A stretch of DNA of 64,000 nt, from contig NZ_CP077291.1 of NCBI RefSeq assembly GCF_019048065.1, forward strand, positions 992,001-1,056,000, read 5' to 3'. A model generated the notes under the pieces. The model saw nothing but the letters and a program-made list of their open reading frames with translations. It did not search any database and had not been told where the DNA came from. The stretch comes from Citrobacter farmeri (GTDB lineage: Bacteria > Pseudomonadota > Gammaproteobacteria > Enterobacterales > Enterobacteriaceae). The position numbers and the translations under genes were made by a program. Numbering within the stretch: position 1 is the first letter of the stretch; each line of letters starts with the position of its first letter. Shown here piece after piece: positions 23,155 through 33,399 of the stretch.

Positions 23155-24954
23155 ATGACGACACAGGCCCCACCTTCCGCTTTGCTTCCGCTGACCCCGG
23201 AGCAACTGGCCCGCCTCCAGGCGGCCACCACCGATCTCACGCCCACGCAGCTTGCATGGGTCTCTGGCTATTTCTGGGGCACGCTGAATCAGCAACCCGG
23301 CACGACCGTTGCGACACCGACTCCCGTAGCTGAAATGCCGGGTATCACGCTGCTCTCCGCGTCACAAACAGGCAACGCGCGTCGTGTGGCAGAAGCGCTG
23401 CGTGACGACCTGTTGGCGGCAAAACTCAGCGTTACGCTGGTTAACGCAGGCGACTACAAATTCAAACAAATCGCCAATGAAAAGCTGTTGATCGTCGTTA
23501 CCTCCACACAGGGCGAAGGCGAACCGCCGGAAGAAGCCGTCGCGCTGCATAAGTTCCTGTTCTCTAAAAAAGCACCGAAGCTCGAAAACACCGCATTTGC
23601 CATCTTTGGTCTGGGTGACACCTCATACGAGTTTTTCTGCCAGTCAGGTAAAGATTTTGACAGTAAACTGGCGGAACTCGGCGGTGAGCGCCTGTTGGAT
23701 CGCGTTGACGCCGATGTGGAATACCAGGCCGCTGCCGCCGAGTGGCGTGCCCGTGTGGTTGAGGTGTTGAAATCCCGTGCGCCCGTTGCGACACAGACTC
23801 AGTCGGTTGCCAGCGGAGCGGTGAATGAGATCCACTCCAGCCCGTATACCAAAGAAGCACCGCTGAGCGCCACGTTGTCGGTGAATCAAAAAATTACTGG
23901 ACGCGATTCAGAGAAAGATGTTCGCCATATTGAAATCGATCTTGGTGATTCGGGTCTGCGCTACCGGCCTGGCGACGCGCTGGGCGTCTGGTATCAAAAC
24001 GATCCGGCGCTGGTAAAAGAGATTGTCGAGCTGGTCTGGCTGAAAGGTGATGAGCCCGTTACGGTCAATGGTCAGTCTCTCCCGCTGTCCGAAGCCCTTC
24101 AGTGGCATGTTGAACTGACTGTCAATACTGCCAATATCGTTGAAAACTATGCCACCTTAACGCGCAGTGAATCGTTGTTGCCGTTGGTTGGCGATAAGGC
24201 ACAGTTGCAGCATTACGCCACGACAACGCCTGTTGTCGATATGCTGCGTTTTTCGCCAGCACAACTGGATGCACAGGCGTTAGTTGACCTGTTGCGTCCG
24301 CTGACACCGCGTCTTTACTCCATTGCGTCCTCTCAGGCGGAAGTGGAGAGCGAAGTGCACATCACCGTAGGCGCGGTGCGTTACGAAGTGGAAGGTCGCG
24401 CGCGGGCTGGTGGCGCATCCAGCTTCCTCGCCGATCGCGTCGAAGAAGATGGCGAAGTGCGTGTGTTCATCGAACATAACGATAACTTCCGTTTGCCGAC
24501 GAATCCTGAAACTCCGGTGATTATGATTGGTCCGGGAACGGGCATCGCGCCGTTCCGCGCCTTCATGCAGCAGCGGGCCGCTGATGAAGCGTCAGGCAAA
24601 AACTGGCTGTTCTTTGGCAATCCCCACTTTACCGAAGATTTTCTCTACCAGGTGGAATGGCAACGTTACGTCAAAGAAGGCGTACTGAGCCGCATCGATC
24701 TCGCCTGGTCACGAGACCAAAAAGAAAAAATCTACGTACAAGACAAACTGCGCGAACAGGGCGCAGAACTGTGGCGCTGGATTAATGACGGTGCGCATAT
24801 TTATGTCTGCGGCGACGCCAATCGCATGGCGAAAGACGTTGAGCAGGCATTGCTGGACGTGATTGCTGAATTCGGCGCGATGGACGCGGAATCAGCGGAT
24901 GAATTTTTAAGTGAGCTGCGCGTTGAGCGCCGTTATCAGCGAGATGTCTACTAA
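23155..24954 (+). CDS. cysJ: Sulfite reductase flavoprotein subunit CysJ
   Basis: Alpha subunit (599 residues) of NADPH-sulfite reductase, passing electrons from NADPH through FAD and FMN to CysI. It has an N-terminal flavodoxin domain (about residues 60-200, with [12 protein letters not shown] and [12 protein letters not shown]), then an FAD-binding ferredoxin-reductase domain ([19 protein letters not shown]) and a C-terminal NADPH-binding part ([15 protein letters not shown], ending RYQRDVY). Its stop overlaps the cysI start by one base. Expression in the family requires CysB and O-acetylserine. Confidence 0.97.
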   Translation: MTTQAPPSALLPLTPEQLARLQAATTDLTPTQLAWVSGYFWGTLNQQPGTTVATPTPVAEMPGITLLSASQTGNARRVAEALRDDLLAAKLSVTLVNAGDYKFKQIANEKLLIVVTSTQGEGEPPEEAVALHKFLFSKKAPKLENTAFAIFGLGDTSYEFFCQSGKDFDSKLAELGGERLLDRVDADVEYQAAAAEWRARVVEVLKSRAPVATQTQSVASGAVNEIHSSPYTKEAPLSATLSVNQKITGRDSEKDVRHIEIDLGDSGLRYRPGDALGVWYQNDPALVKEIVELVWLKGDEPVTVNGQSLPLSEALQWHVELTVNTANIVENYATLTRSESLLPLVGDKAQLQHYATTTPVVDMLRFSPAQLDAQALVDLLRPLTPRLYSIASSQAEVESEVHITVGAVRYEVEGRARAGGASSFLADRVEEDGEVRVFIEHNDNFRLPTNPETPVIMIGPGTGIAPFRAFMQQRAADEASGKNWLFFGNPHFTEDFLYQVEWQRYVKEGVLSRIDLAWSRDQKEKIYVQDKLREQGAELWRWINDGAHIYVCGDANRMAKDVEQALLDVIAEFGAMDAESADEFLSELRVERRYQRDVY

Positions 24955-26666
24955 TGAGTGAAAAACATCCAGGACCCCTGGTGGTCGAAGGTAAACTGAC
25001 GGACGCCGAACGCATGAAGCTGGAAAGCAACTATCTGCGCGGCACCATTGCTGAGGATCTGAATGACGGTCTCACCGGCGGTTTTAACGGTGATAACTTC
25101 CTGCTGATCCGTTTTCACGGTATGTACCAGCAGGATGACCGAGACATCCGCGCGGAGCGTGCAGAGCAGAAGCTGGAGCCGCGTCACGCGATGCTGCTTC
25201 GTTGCCGTCTGCCGGGGGGCGTCATCACCACTAAACAGTGGCAGGCGATTGATAAGTTTGCTCATGACAACACCCTTTACGGCAGTATTCGTCTGACCAA
25301 CCGGCAGACGTTCCAGTTCCACGGGATTCTGAAGAAGAACGTGAAACCGGTGCACCAGATGCTGCACTCCGTTGGCCTGGACGCGCTGGCGACCGCTAAC
25401 GACATGAACCGTAACGTGCTGTGTACTTCGAATCCCTATGAATCCCAGCTGCATGCTGAAGCGTACGAATGGGCGAAGAAGATCTCTGAGCATCTGCTGC
25501 CGCGTACCCGCGCTTATGCGGAAATCTGGCTCGATCAGGAAAAAGTCGCCACTACCGACGAAGAACCGATCCTCGGCCAGACCTATTTGCCGCGTAAGTT
25601 CAAAACTACGGTCGTGATCCCGCCGCAAAACGATATCGATCTGCACGCCAATGATATGAACTTTGTGGCGATTGCCGAAAACGGCAAACTGGTGGGCTTC
25701 AACCTGCTGGTGGGGGGCGGATTGTCCATTGAACACGGCAACAAGAAAACTTACGCCCGGACGGCGAGCGAGTTTGGCTATCTGCCGCTGGAACACACGC
25801 TGGCGGTCGCGGAAGCGGTGGTCACCACGCAACGTGACTGGGGCAACCGTACCGATCGTAAGAATGCGAAAACCAAATATACGCTGGAGCGCGTTGGCGT
25901 CGAGACGTTTAAAGCGGAGGTGGAACGCCGCGCGGGGATCAAATTCGAACCGATCCGCCCGTATGAATTTACCGGTCGCGGCGATCGCATTGGCTGGGTA
26001 AAAGGCATTGATGACAAATGGCACCTGACGCTGTTTATCGAAAATGGCCGAATCCTCGATTATCCGGGACGTCCACTGAAAACCGGTCTGCTGGAGATCG
26101 CGAAGATCCATAAAGGCGATTTCCGCATTACGGCCAACCAGAACCTGATCATCGCAGGCGTGCCGGAAAGCCAGAAAGCGAAAATTGAAAAGATTGCGCA
26201 GGCGAGCGGGCTGATGAATACCGTCACCCCGCAGCGTGAAAATTCAATGGCCTGCGTGTCGTTCCCGACCTGCCCGCTGGCCATGGCGGAAGCTGAACGT
26301 TTCCTGCCGACGTTTATCGATAAGATTGATGGCCTGATGGCGAAGCATCATGTCAGTGACGAGCATATCGTGATGCGTGTGACGGGCTGCCCGAACGGCT
26401 GCGGCCGCGCGATGCTGGCAGAAGTCGGGCTGGTCGGGAAAGCCCCGGGACGCTATAACCTGCATCTCGGCGGTAACCGAATGGGAACGCGTATCCCGCG
26501 GATGTTTAAAGAGAACATCACCGAGCCGGAAATTCTCAACTCGCTGGACGAACTGATTGGGCGCTGGGCGAAAGAGCGCGAAGCGGGTGAAGGCTTCGGT
26601 GACTTTACGGTGCGTGCGGGCATTATTCGTCCGGTGCTCGATCCTGCCCGGGATTTCTGGGAATAA
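24954..26666 (+). CDS. cysI: Sulfite reductase hemoprotein subunit CysI
   Basis: Beta subunit (570 residues) of sulfite reductase, reducing sulfite to sulfide with six electrons. It has two ferredoxin-like/siroheme half-domains; the coupled 4Fe-4S cluster and siroheme are held by cysteines in [11 protein letters not shown] and [11 protein letters not shown]. The substrate-binding arginine region [10 protein letters not shown] is present. It overlaps cysJ by one base; cysH follows after about 100 bases that contain REP sequences, so cysH stays in the operon but behind a processing or attenuation element. Confidence 0.97.
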   Translation: MSEKHPGPLVVEGKLTDAERMKLESNYLRGTIAEDLNDGLTGGFNGDNFLLIRFHGMYQQDDRDIRAERAEQKLEPRHAMLLRCRLPGGVITTKQWQAIDKFAHDNTLYGSIRLTNRQTFQFHGILKKNVKPVHQMLHSVGLDALATANDMNRNVLCTSNPYESQLHAEAYEWAKKISEHLLPRTRAYAEIWLDQEKVATTDEEPILGQTYLPRKFKTTVVIPPQNDIDLHANDMNFVAIAENGKLVGFNLLVGGGLSIEHGNKKTYARTASEFGYLPLEHTLAVAEAVVTTQRDWGNRTDRKNAKTKYTLERVGVETFKAEVERRAGIKFEPIRPYEFTGRGDRIGWVKGIDDKWHLTLFIENGRILDYPGRPLKTGLLEIAKIHKGDFRITANQNLIIAGVPESQKAKIEKIAQASGLMNTVTPQRENSMACVSFPTCPLAMAEAERFLPTFIDKIDGLMAKHHVSDEHIVMRVTGCPNGCGRAMLAEVGLVGKAPGRYNLHLGGNRMGTRIPRMFKENITEPEILNSLDELIGRWAKEREAGEGFGDFTVRAGIIRPVLDPARDFWE

Positions 26667-26673
26667 CGTCTTA

Positions 26674-26748
26674 TTGCCGGATGGCGGCGTGAACGCCTTA
26701 TCCGGCCTACGGATTTTGTAGGCCTGATAAGTGAAGCGCCATCAGGCA
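26674..26748. repeat. BIME-like REP pair inside the cysJIH operon
   Basis: TTGCCGGATGGCGG...GCCTTATCCGGCCTAC is followed by a second, diverged copy with TAGGCCTGATAAG and CGCCATCAGGCA. The pair sits between cysI and cysH. Confidence 0.8.
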
Positions 26749-26767
26749 GTCAAACAGTGAGGAACTT

Positions 26768-27502
26768 ATGTCCAGACTCGATCTACACGCTCTGAACGCG
26801 CTGCCGAAAGTTGAGCGCGTGATGGCTCTGGCTGAAACCAACAGCCAACTGGAAAAACTTGACGCGGAGGGTCGCGTGGCGTGGGCGCTGGAGAATTTGC
26901 CTGGCGAATACGTCCTCTCATCAAGCTTCGGGATCCAGGCGGCGGTCAGTCTGCATCTGGTCAATCAGATCCGCCCGGATATCCCGGTGATCCTGACCGA
27001 TACCGGCTATCTTTTCCCGGAAACGTACCAGTTTATCGATGAGTTAACGGACAAACTCAAGCTGAATCTGAAGGTTTATCGCGCCCCCGAAAGCGCCGCC
27101 TGGCAGGAAGCGCGTTACGGCAAACTGTGGGAGCAGGGCGTTGAAGGCATTGAGAAATACAATGAGATCAACAAAGTCGAACCGATGAACCGGGCGCTGC
27201 AGGATCTCAACGCGCAAACCTGGTTTGCGGGGCTGCGACGTGAACAATCTGGTAGTCGCGCGCATTTGCCCGTGCTGGCTATCCAGCGTGGCGTCTTTAA
27301 AGTCCTGCCGATCATCGACTGGGATAACCGCACGGTTTACCAGTACCTGCAAAAGCACGGGCTGAAGTATCACCCGTTATGGGATCAGGGCTATTTATCG
27401 GTGGGCGATACGCATACAACCCGGAAATGGGAACCGGGAATGGCGGAAGAAGAAACCCGCTTTTTCGGATTGAAGCGTGAGTGCGGGTTGCATGAAGGGT
27501 AA
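26768..27502 (+). CDS. cysH: Phosphoadenylyl-sulfate reductase CysH
   Basis: PAPS reductase of 244 residues, reducing 3'-phosphoadenylyl sulfate to sulfite with thioredoxin. It is a PP-loop family protein ([27 protein letters not shown]). The catalytic cysteine is Cys239 in the C-terminal ECGLHEG motif; the extra cysteine pairs of the iron-sulfur APS reductases are absent, so it is the PAPS-specific form. It is the last gene of cysJIH and is followed by a strong terminator and the CRISPR relic. Confidence 0.97.
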   Translation: MSRLDLHALNALPKVERVMALAETNSQLEKLDAEGRVAWALENLPGEYVLSSSFGIQAAVSLHLVNQIRPDIPVILTDTGYLFPETYQFIDELTDKLKLNLKVYRAPESAAWQEARYGKLWEQGVEGIEKYNEINKVEPMNRALQDLNAQTWFAGLRREQSGSRAHLPVLAIQRGVFKVLPIIDWDNRTVYQYLQKHGLKYHPLWDQGYLSVGDTHTTRKWEPGMAEEETRFFGLKRECGLHEG

Positions 27503-27521
27503 GGTTTATCTGCCAGTTACA

Positions 27522-27552
27522 CGCCTCTGTCGGAAACGACAGGGGCGTTTTT
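27522..27552 (+). terminator. cysJIH terminator
   Basis: CGCCTCTGTCG (27522-27532) pairs with CGACAGGGGCG (27537-27547) around a GAAA tetraloop, followed by TTTTTCG. One G·U pair interrupts an otherwise perfect 11-bp stem. Confidence 0.9.
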
Positions 27553-27629
27553 CGTTATGCGAGCCGCTTCCCGTGTTAAAACGCGAATGCAGTATAAGTG
27601 GGTGACCAGAAAAGAATGATGGTGGCTAC

Positions 27630-27719
27630 GCGTTCCCCGCGCCAGCGGGGATAAAATGAGCCATTCCTGGAGTGTCTTAATGACAACCATTTATTCCCTG
27701 CCTCAGCAGGAATAAATCA
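27630..27719 (+). CRISPR. Two-repeat relic of a type I-E CRISPR array, no cas genes
   Basis: Unit 1 (27630-27658, 29 bases) carries the type I-E core GTTCCCCGCGCCAGCGGGG followed by ATAAA, an essentially intact repeat except for its last bases. Exactly 32 bases later, the normal I-E spacer length, unit 2 (27691-27719) repeats the frame with TTCCCTGCCTCAGCAGG and AATAAA; 18 of 29 bases agree, and one stem change (T9-A18) keeps base pairing. The site, between cysH and iap, and the orientation match the E. coli I-E locus. No cas gene or leader was recognised. It is therefore called a decayed array. Confidence 0.75.
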
Positions 27720-27861
27720 AAATCGTGATGGTGTTCCTCATTGCATCAGATAAAAATCTGAAAATATTATCCCGTGCTGTTTTATTAATTTCTTTGTTTT
27801 ACCCTTGGTGACGTTATTGCCGGAGGCAGTGACGTCACTATAAAACTGAGGGATTAAATAG

Positions 27862-28143
27862 ATGAAAAAGACTTTTTTGGCTGCGGTACTGACTCTGGTA
27901 TCTGGTTCTTCTTTTGCTGCAATTACTGATACTTGCCAGCAGTACTTTGATGATGTTGATGCGTTGATTGTTCAGGCATCCAAAACCAGCGATCAGGCTA
28001 AACAGCAGATGGAAGCCATGAAACCTCAACTTGAGGAGGCCAAGAAACAACTCGCAGGATTACCGGCTGAAAGTCAGGATGCTGGCTGCAAACAAGGTGC
28101 TGCCGCGCTGGTGCAAATGAAGCAGTCCATGGGCATTCAATAA
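27862..28143 (+). CDS. Small secreted protein, DUF5339-like
   Basis: A 93-residue protein with a clear Sec signal peptide (MKKTFLAAVLTLVSGSSFA, cut before AITD), leaving about 74 residues in the periplasm. The mature part is helical and charged, with two cysteines (in DTCQQYFDD and DAGCKQGAA) that could form a disulfide. It resembles small proteins annotated as DUF5339; function is unknown. A GAGGGA ribosome-binding site precedes the ATG. It stands alone between the CRISPR relic and iap, where cas genes lie in related bacteria; nothing in it looks like a Cas protein. Confidence 0.8.
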   Translation: MKKTFLAAVLTLVSGSSFAAITDTCQQYFDDVDALIVQASKTSDQAKQQMEAMKPQLEEAKKQLAGLPAESQDAGCKQGAAALVQMKQSMGIQ

Positions 28144-28217
28144 TTTATTATAAGAAAACGCGTCATTGAATAAACGACGCTCAGAATAGTGTCACCCTTC
28201 GCGTCTTTTGCCAGAAA

Positions 28218-28245
28218 GCCGGATAACGATATCGTTTTATCCGGC
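28218..28245. terminator. Hairpin between the DUF5339-like gene and iap
   Basis: GCCGGATAA (28218-28226) pairs with TTATCCGGC (28237-28245); the loop itself is palindromic (ACGATATCGT). It is REP-related and lies between convergent genes. Confidence 0.65.
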
Positions 28246-28252
28246 CGTTTGT

Positions 28253-29290
28253 TTAGCTTGCTTTTGCCAATTCTTTCACTAGCGGCAGCATAATGCGCAT
28301 TACATCCCGATTGCGATGTTCAATGCGTCCAGGCAGCGCTTTATCAATATGCTGTTGATTATCCAGACGTACGTCGTGCCAGCTATTTCCTGCCGGGAAA
28401 GAGGCGGTTTTGGCGCGCTGCTGGTAACCATCTTTCTTGCCGAGACTCCAGTTCGTCGCCTCGACGGAAAGTACCGAAATTCCCGCCTTATCGAAGACCT
28501 CTGCGTCGTTGCAGCAGCCGGTGCCTTTTGGATAATCCTTATTCAGGCCAGGATTAGTGGTGGCAGCAATACCATGACTGCGCGCGAGAGCTAATGCCCG
28601 GTCGCGGGTTAACTTACGTACGGCTTCCGGGGTACGTTGCCCGCTGTTAAAATACAGCTTATCGCCGACGATCAGGTTATCGAGATTAATCACCAACAGC
28701 GTGTTTTTCTTCTCGACCGCGCTCATGCGCTTGAGCAGGTTTTCGGCTCCCAGTTTTCCCTCTTCCTCGCCGCTGGTGGCAATAAAGCGAATACCGTATT
28801 CGGTAGGCACATCTTTCAGGCGTTCTGCCAGTTCAAGCATAACGCCCAGTCCGGCGGCGTTATCATCGACACCTTGCAGAGTCAGACCGCCGAGATTCGC
28901 GTCGGTGTCGGCGTCACTTTGCGGGGCGTAGGTGTCCAGATGCGCCATGATAATAATCTGCTGCGGGGCTTTACCTTCATGAGCGGCAATGACGGTGCTG
29001 CCCGTCACGTTATGCCAGTTTTTGCGGTTATTTTTAGCGGTATAAATGTAGCGACTGTTGAACGTGCGGATATCACTGCGATAGCCCATCTGCTCAAACT
29101 GCTGGCGTAAATAGTCGGCAGACAACATTTCTGCCGGTGAGCCGGTCATCCTTCCTGGGAAAACGGTCGCAATATGACGGGTCTGGGTTGTCGCAAAATC
29201 GCCCGGTTTTGGGGATGACGCCTGAGCGGGGACAATAAAGCATACGCCGAGCGCCAGGAGAGCGGAAAGACGGCGCGTTGCGGAAAACAT
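28253..29290 (-). CDS. iap: Alkaline phosphatase isozyme conversion aminopeptidase Iap
   Basis: Periplasmic M28-family zinc aminopeptidase of 345 residues; in E. coli Iap removes N-terminal arginines from alkaline phosphatase. A signal peptide covers about residues 1-24 (ends PAQASS). The metal-binding motifs are present: HLDTYAP, DDNAAGLGVMLELAE and the catalytic TSGEEEGKLG, then NDAEVF. It is divergent from cysDNC with a 275-base gap. Its 5' untranslated region contains a 13-base element also found before the symE-like gene (see findings). Confidence 0.94.
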   Translation of the reverse strand: MFSATRRLSALLALGVCFIVPAQASSPKPGDFATTQTRHIATVFPGRMTGSPAEMLSADYLRQQFEQMGYRSDIRTFNSRYIYTAKNNRKNWHNVTGSTVIAAHEGKAPQQIIIMAHLDTYAPQSDADTDANLGGLTLQGVDDNAAGLGVMLELAERLKDVPTEYGIRFIATSGEEEGKLGAENLLKRMSAVEKKNTLLVINLDNLIVGDKLYFNSGQRTPEAVRKLTRDRALALARSHGIAATTNPGLNKDYPKGTGCCNDAEVFDKAGISVLSVEATNWSLGKKDGYQQRAKTASFPAGNSWHDVRLDNQQHIDKALPGRIEHRNRDVMRIMLPLVKELAKAS

Positions 29291-29565
29291 AGTGAGTCCT
29301 TAATAGCCTGCGGGGAGAAGCCCTGAATACAAAACAAAAATTTTAATCCATCTAGTATGAAACGGTGACTTCGCTAAGACAATTTCATTTGCTCTTAAAT
29401 GCCCGAATTCCGGCGGGTTAAGCACTTTTTGATATTTGCTTTGCCAGATCGTTATTCCTTTGAGGAACTACTCATTCCAATTCGTAATTTCATTCGTTCT
29501 CCTGCGCTCCCTATAGTCGGGTTATCTGACGCGCTCGACATTAGCGGTATTGTAAAGGAACGGTT

Positions 29566-30474
29566 ATGGACCAAAAACGACTCACCCATCTGCGACAGCT
29601 GGAGGCCGAAAGCATCCACATCATTCGCGAGGTGGCAGCAGAATTTTCTAACCCGGTAATGCTGTACTCCATTGGCAAAGATTCCAGCGTCATGCTGCAT
29701 CTTGCCCGTAAGGCATTCTACCCGGGGTCGTTGCCGTTCCCGTTGCTGCATGTCGATACCGGCTGGAAGTTCCGCGAGATGTATGAATTTCGCGATCGTA
29801 CCGCCAAAGCGTACGGCTGCGAGCTGCTGGTGCATAAAAACCCGGAAGGGGTGGCAATGGGCATCAACCCGTTTGTCCACGGCAGCGCCAAACACACCGA
29901 CATTATGAAAACCGAAGGACTGAAGCAGGCGCTGAATAAATACGGTTTTGACGCCGCATTTGGCGGCGCGCGTCGTGATGAAGAAAAGTCGCGGGCGAAA
30001 GAGCGCATCTACTCTTTCCGCGATCGTTTTCACCGCTGGGACCCTAAAAACCAGCGTCCTGAGCTGTGGCACAACTACAACGGGCAGATTAACAAAGGCG
30101 AAAGTATCCGCGTCTTCCCGCTCTCCAACTGGACCGAACAGGACATCTGGCAGTACATCTGGCTGGAAAACATTGAGATCGTTCCGCTGTATCTGGCTGC
30201 AGAGCGTCCGGTGCTGGAGCGCGACGGCATGCTGATGATGATTGATGACGATCGCATCGACCTGCAGCCCGGCGAGATGATCAAAAAAAGGATGGTTCGT
30301 TTCCGTACCCTCGGCTGCTGGCCGCTGACCGGTGCCGTGGAGTCAAACGCGCAAACGCTGCCGGAAATTATTGAAGAGATGCTGGTCTCGACCACCAGTG
30401 AACGTCAGGGGCGCGTGATTGACCGCGACCAGGCGGGCTCTATGGAGCTGAAGAAACGTCAGGGGTATTTCTAA
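29566..30474 (+). CDS. cysD: Sulfate adenylyltransferase subunit CysD
   Basis: Catalytic subunit (302 residues) of ATP sulfurylase, forming adenylyl sulfate from ATP and sulfate with energy from the CysN GTPase. It is a PP-loop ATPase with the motif SIGKDSS at residues 35-41; [17 protein letters not shown] and [16 protein letters not shown] are further signatures. cysN follows after nine bases. In the family the operon is activated by CysB under sulfur limitation; the promoter must lie in the gap to iap. Confidence 0.97.
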   Translation: MDQKRLTHLRQLEAESIHIIREVAAEFSNPVMLYSIGKDSSVMLHLARKAFYPGSLPFPLLHVDTGWKFREMYEFRDRTAKAYGCELLVHKNPEGVAMGINPFVHGSAKHTDIMKTEGLKQALNKYGFDAAFGGARRDEEKSRAKERIYSFRDRFHRWDPKNQRPELWHNYNGQINKGESIRVFPLSNWTEQDIWQYIWLENIEIVPLYLAAERPVLERDGMLMMIDDDRIDLQPGEMIKKRMVRFRTLGCWPLTGAVESNAQTLPEIIEEMLVSTTSERQGRVIDRDQAGSMELKKRQGYF

Positions 30475-30483
30475 GGAGCCGCC

Positions 30484-31911
30484 ATGAACACCACACTTGC
30501 ACAACAAATCGCCAATGAAGGCGGCGTCGAAGCCTGGATGGTCGCCCAACAACATAAAAGTCTGCTGCGCTTTTTAACCTGCGGCAGCGTGGATGATGGC
30601 AAAAGTACCCTGATTGGTCGCCTGTTGCACGACACGCGGCAGATTTATGAAGATCAATTGTCATCGCTGCACAATGACAGTAAACGCCACGGTACACAGG
30701 GCGAGAAGCTGGATCTGGCGCTGCTGGTGGATGGCCTGCAGGCCGAGCGCGAGCAGGGGATTACCATTGACGTGGCGTATCGCTATTTCTCCACCGAGAA
30801 GCGTAAATTTATCATTGCCGATACCCCCGGGCACGAGCAATACACCCGTAATATGGCGACCGGTGCATCAACCTGCGATCTGGCGATCCTGCTGATCGAC
30901 GCCCGTAAAGGCGTGTTGGATCAGACCCGTCGTCACAGCTTCATTTCAACGCTGCTGGGGATCAAACACCTGGTGGTGGCGATCAATAAAATGGATCTGG
31001 TCGACTACAGCGAAGAGACCTTTGCGCGCATTCGCGAAGACTATCTGACCTTTGCCGAACAGCTGCCGGGTAATCTGGATATCCGCTTTGTGCCACTCTC
31101 TGCGTTAGAGGGGGATAACGTGGCCTCCCAGAGCGTCAGCATGCCGTGGTACAGCGGCCCGACTTTACTTGAAGTACTGGAGACAGTTGAGATCCAGCGC
31201 GTAGTCGATAGCCAGCCAATGCGCTTTCCTGTGCAGTACGTAAACCGTCCAAACCTTGATTTCCGGGGCTATTCCGGCACGTTGGCCTCTGGCCGCGTCA
31301 AAGTAGGGCAGCGCGTGAAGGTACTGCCATCCGGCGTGGAATCCAGCGTGGCGCGGATCGTCACCTTTGATGGCGATCTGGATGAAGCCTTTGCCGGTGA
31401 AGCCATTACCCTCGTCCTGAAAGACGAGATTGATATCAGCCGGGGCGATCTGCTGCTGGCGGCAGACGAAAATCTGCCTGCCGTACAGCATGCCGCTGTT
31501 GACGTGGTCTGGATGGCGGAACAGCCGCTGGCACCGGGACAAAGCTACGAAATCAAAATCGCGGGTAAGAAGACCCGCGCGCGCGTTGATAACGTTCAGT
31601 ATCAGGTGGATATCAACAATTTGACGCAGCGTGAGGTGGACAATCTGCCGCTGAACGGCATTGGTCTGGTGAATCTGACCTTTGATGAGCCGCTGGTGCT
31701 GGATACTTATCAGCAGAACCCGGTGACCGGTGGCCTGATTTTCATCGATCGTCTGAGTAACGTCACTGTGGGTGCCGGTATGGTCCGTGAACCGATTGTC
31801 CAGGAAACCGCAGTGCCGTCAGAATTCAGCGCCTTTGAACTGGAACTGAATGCGCTGGTACGCCGCCACTTCCCGCACTGGGGCGCTCGCGATCTGCTGG
31901 GAGGAAAATAA
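30484..31911 (+). CDS. cysN: Sulfate adenylyltransferase GTPase subunit CysN
   Basis: GTPase subunit (475 residues) of ATP sulfurylase, of the elongation factor 1-alpha type. GTP-binding motifs: P-loop GSVDDGKS (34-41), effector-region [20 protein letters not shown] and NKMD, then two beta-barrel domains. GTP hydrolysis drives sulfate adenylylation by CysD. It is a stand-alone CysN with no fused CysC kinase; cysC is the next gene and overlaps by one base. Confidence 0.97.
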   Translation: MNTTLAQQIANEGGVEAWMVAQQHKSLLRFLTCGSVDDGKSTLIGRLLHDTRQIYEDQLSSLHNDSKRHGTQGEKLDLALLVDGLQAEREQGITIDVAYRYFSTEKRKFIIADTPGHEQYTRNMATGASTCDLAILLIDARKGVLDQTRRHSFISTLLGIKHLVVAINKMDLVDYSEETFARIREDYLTFAEQLPGNLDIRFVPLSALEGDNVASQSVSMPWYSGPTLLEVLETVEIQRVVDSQPMRFPVQYVNRPNLDFRGYSGTLASGRVKVGQRVKVLPSGVESSVARIVTFDGDLDEAFAGEAITLVLKDEIDISRGDLLLAADENLPAVQHAAVDVVWMAEQPLAPGQSYEIKIAGKKTRARVDNVQYQVDINNLTQREVDNLPLNGIGLVNLTFDEPLVLDTYQQNPVTGGLIFIDRLSNVTVGAGMVREPIVQETAVPSEFSAFELELNALVRRHFPHWGARDLLGGK

Positions 31912-32516
31912 TGGCGCAGCATGACGAAAATGTCGTCTGGCATGCCCATCCCGTCACGCCGCAACAACGCGAGCAACACCACGGTCATCGTGGTGTTGTG
32001 CTGTGGTTTACCGGGCTATCGGGGTCCGGTAAATCGACGGTCGCCGGGGCGCTGGAAGCGGCGCTGCATCAACTGGGGGTCAGTACCTATTTGTTGGATG
32101 GCGATAACGTTCGCCACGGCCTGTGCAGCGATCTGGGGTTCAGCGATGCCGATCGGAAGGAGAACATCCGTCGTGTCGGCGAAGTAGCAAACCTGATGGT
32201 GGATGCCGGACTGGTGGTTCTGACGGCGTTTATTTCTCCGCACCGTGCGGAGCGACAAATGGTGCGCGAACGCGTCGGCGAGGGACGCTTCATTGAAGTG
32301 TTCGTGGATACGCCGCTGGAAATCTGTGAAGCCCGCGATCCGAAAGGGTTATACAAAAAAGCGCGTGCTGGCGAATTGCGCAACTTCACCGGAATTGATT
32401 CCGTTTACGAAGCGCCTGAATCGCCAGAGGTTCATCTTAATGGCGAACAATTAGTAACAAATTTGGTCGCCCAATTATTAGACCTGCTCAGACAGAGCGA
32501 TATTATCAGATCCTGA
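31911..32516 (+). CDS. cysC: Adenylyl-sulfate kinase CysC
   Basis: APS kinase of 201 residues, phosphorylating adenylyl sulfate to PAPS for CysH. The P-loop is GLSGSGKS (35-42); DGDNVRHGL, the FISPHRAER segment with the phosphorylated Ser, and the [11 protein letters not shown] lid follow. Its start overlaps the cysN stop. With cysD and cysN it supplies PAPS, which the cysJIH genes at 23-27 kb reduce to sulfide. Confidence 0.97.
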   Translation: MAQHDENVVWHAHPVTPQQREQHHGHRGVVLWFTGLSGSGKSTVAGALEAALHQLGVSTYLLDGDNVRHGLCSDLGFSDADRKENIRRVGEVANLMVDAGLVVLTAFISPHRAERQMVRERVGEGRFIEVFVDTPLEICEARDPKGLYKKARAGELRNFTGIDSVYEAPESPEVHLNGEQLVTNLVAQLLDLLRQSDIIRS

Positions 32517-32562
32517 GACACCTGACTTATGTGTTCAGTCAGTCAAGGTTACAGGATTCAAT

Positions 32563-32886
32563 ATGCGCAATAGCCAGAACATCACACTCACAACGACAGA
32601 CGCGTTTGCTACTGATGACGAAACCACCTGGTCGCTGCCGGGCGCCGTGGTGGGTTTCGCGTCATGGCTGCTGGCGTTGGGGATCCCCTTTCTGGCTTAC
32701 GGCCCTAATACGTTGTTTTTCTTTATCTACACCTGGCCTTTCTTCCTGGCGTTGATGCCCGTCGCGGTCGTCGTGGGTATCGCGCTGCATTCCCTTCTTA
32801 AGGGGAAATTGCGCTACAGCATTATCGCAACGCTGCTGACCGTTTGTGCGATGTTTGGCGCGCTGTTTATGTGGTTGCTGGGCTAA
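32563..32886 (+). CDS. ygbE: Inner membrane protein YgbE (DUF3561)
   Basis: A 107-residue protein of unknown function with about three hydrophobic segments (beginning near LPGAVVGFASWLLALGIPFL, then the FFFIYTWPFFLAL and IIATLLTVCAMFGALFMWLL regions). The N-terminal 25 residues are polar and threonine-rich. It matches enterobacterial YgbE and stands between cysC and ftsB as in E. coli, without tight coupling to either (46-base and 183-base gaps). Confidence 0.9.
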   Translation: MRNSQNITLTTTDAFATDDETTWSLPGAVVGFASWLLALGIPFLAYGPNTLFFFIYTWPFFLALMPVAVVVGIALHSLLKGKLRYSIIATLLTVCAMFGALFMWLLG

Positions 32887-33069
32887 AGCGCGACCGCTGT
32901 CCATAATTCAAACCGTAACTAACAATGAGATGATGTTCTCAGGGTTCTGGGTATACGTTATAAAGGGCAATTGTGGTACATTTGCCCGCGTTGTTGCGGC
33001 TTTCCCGCCCGCAAACGTCGTGTCGTTTGTGGAAGTATGGGAGGATGATGCCGTTTTTCAGGGGGCAGG

Positions 33070-33381
33070 ATGGGTAAACTAACGCTGCTGTTGCTGGCTT
33101 TACTGGTCTGGCTACAGTATTCGCTGTGGTTCGGTAAGAACGGCATACATGATTACAGTCGCGTCAATGATGACGTGGCGGCGCAGCAGGCGACAAACGC
33201 CAAACTTAAAGCACGTAACGATCAGCTTTTTGCCGAAATTGACGATCTCAATGGCGGTCAGGAGGCTATCGAGGAGCGTGCACGCAACGAACTCAGCATG
33301 ACTAAGCCGGGCGAAACGTTTTATCGTCTGGTGCCCGACGCGTCTAAACGCGCGCAAACAGTGGGGCAAAATACTCGTTAA
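33070..33381 (+). CDS. ftsB: Cell division protein FtsB
   Basis: A 103-residue bitopic membrane protein of the divisome that forms the FtsQBL complex. A short cytoplasmic start is followed by one membrane helix ([18 protein letters not shown]) and a periplasmic coiled coil (about residues 28-75). Length equals E. coli FtsB. ispD follows after 18 bases. The 183-base gap upstream contains an imperfect GGGCAA/TTGCCC inverted repeat and probably the promoter of this group. Confidence 0.95.
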   Translation: MGKLTLLLLALLVWLQYSLWFGKNGIHDYSRVNDDVAAQQATNAKLKARNDQLFAEIDDLNGGQEAIEERARNELSMTKPGETFYRLVPDASKRAQTVGQNTR

Positions 33382-33399
33382 ACCAGCCCAGGAAATCAC

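Noticed and set aside
24951..26111. 386-residue open frame antisense to cysI
   Set aside because: A mirror effect of codon bias in the opposite strand; cysI is a clear core gene with all catalytic motifs.
27729..27758. A third CRISPR-like unit (GTGTTCC ... GATAAA) after the second repeat
   Set aside because: It lies only 11 bases after unit 2, lacks the palindrome and is one or two bases short, so it does not fit the 29/32 spacing.
32967..32990. GGGCAA ... TTGCCC inverted repeat before ftsB as a terminator or riboswitch
   Set aside because: Only six pairs around a long loop and no T-run; too weak to name.
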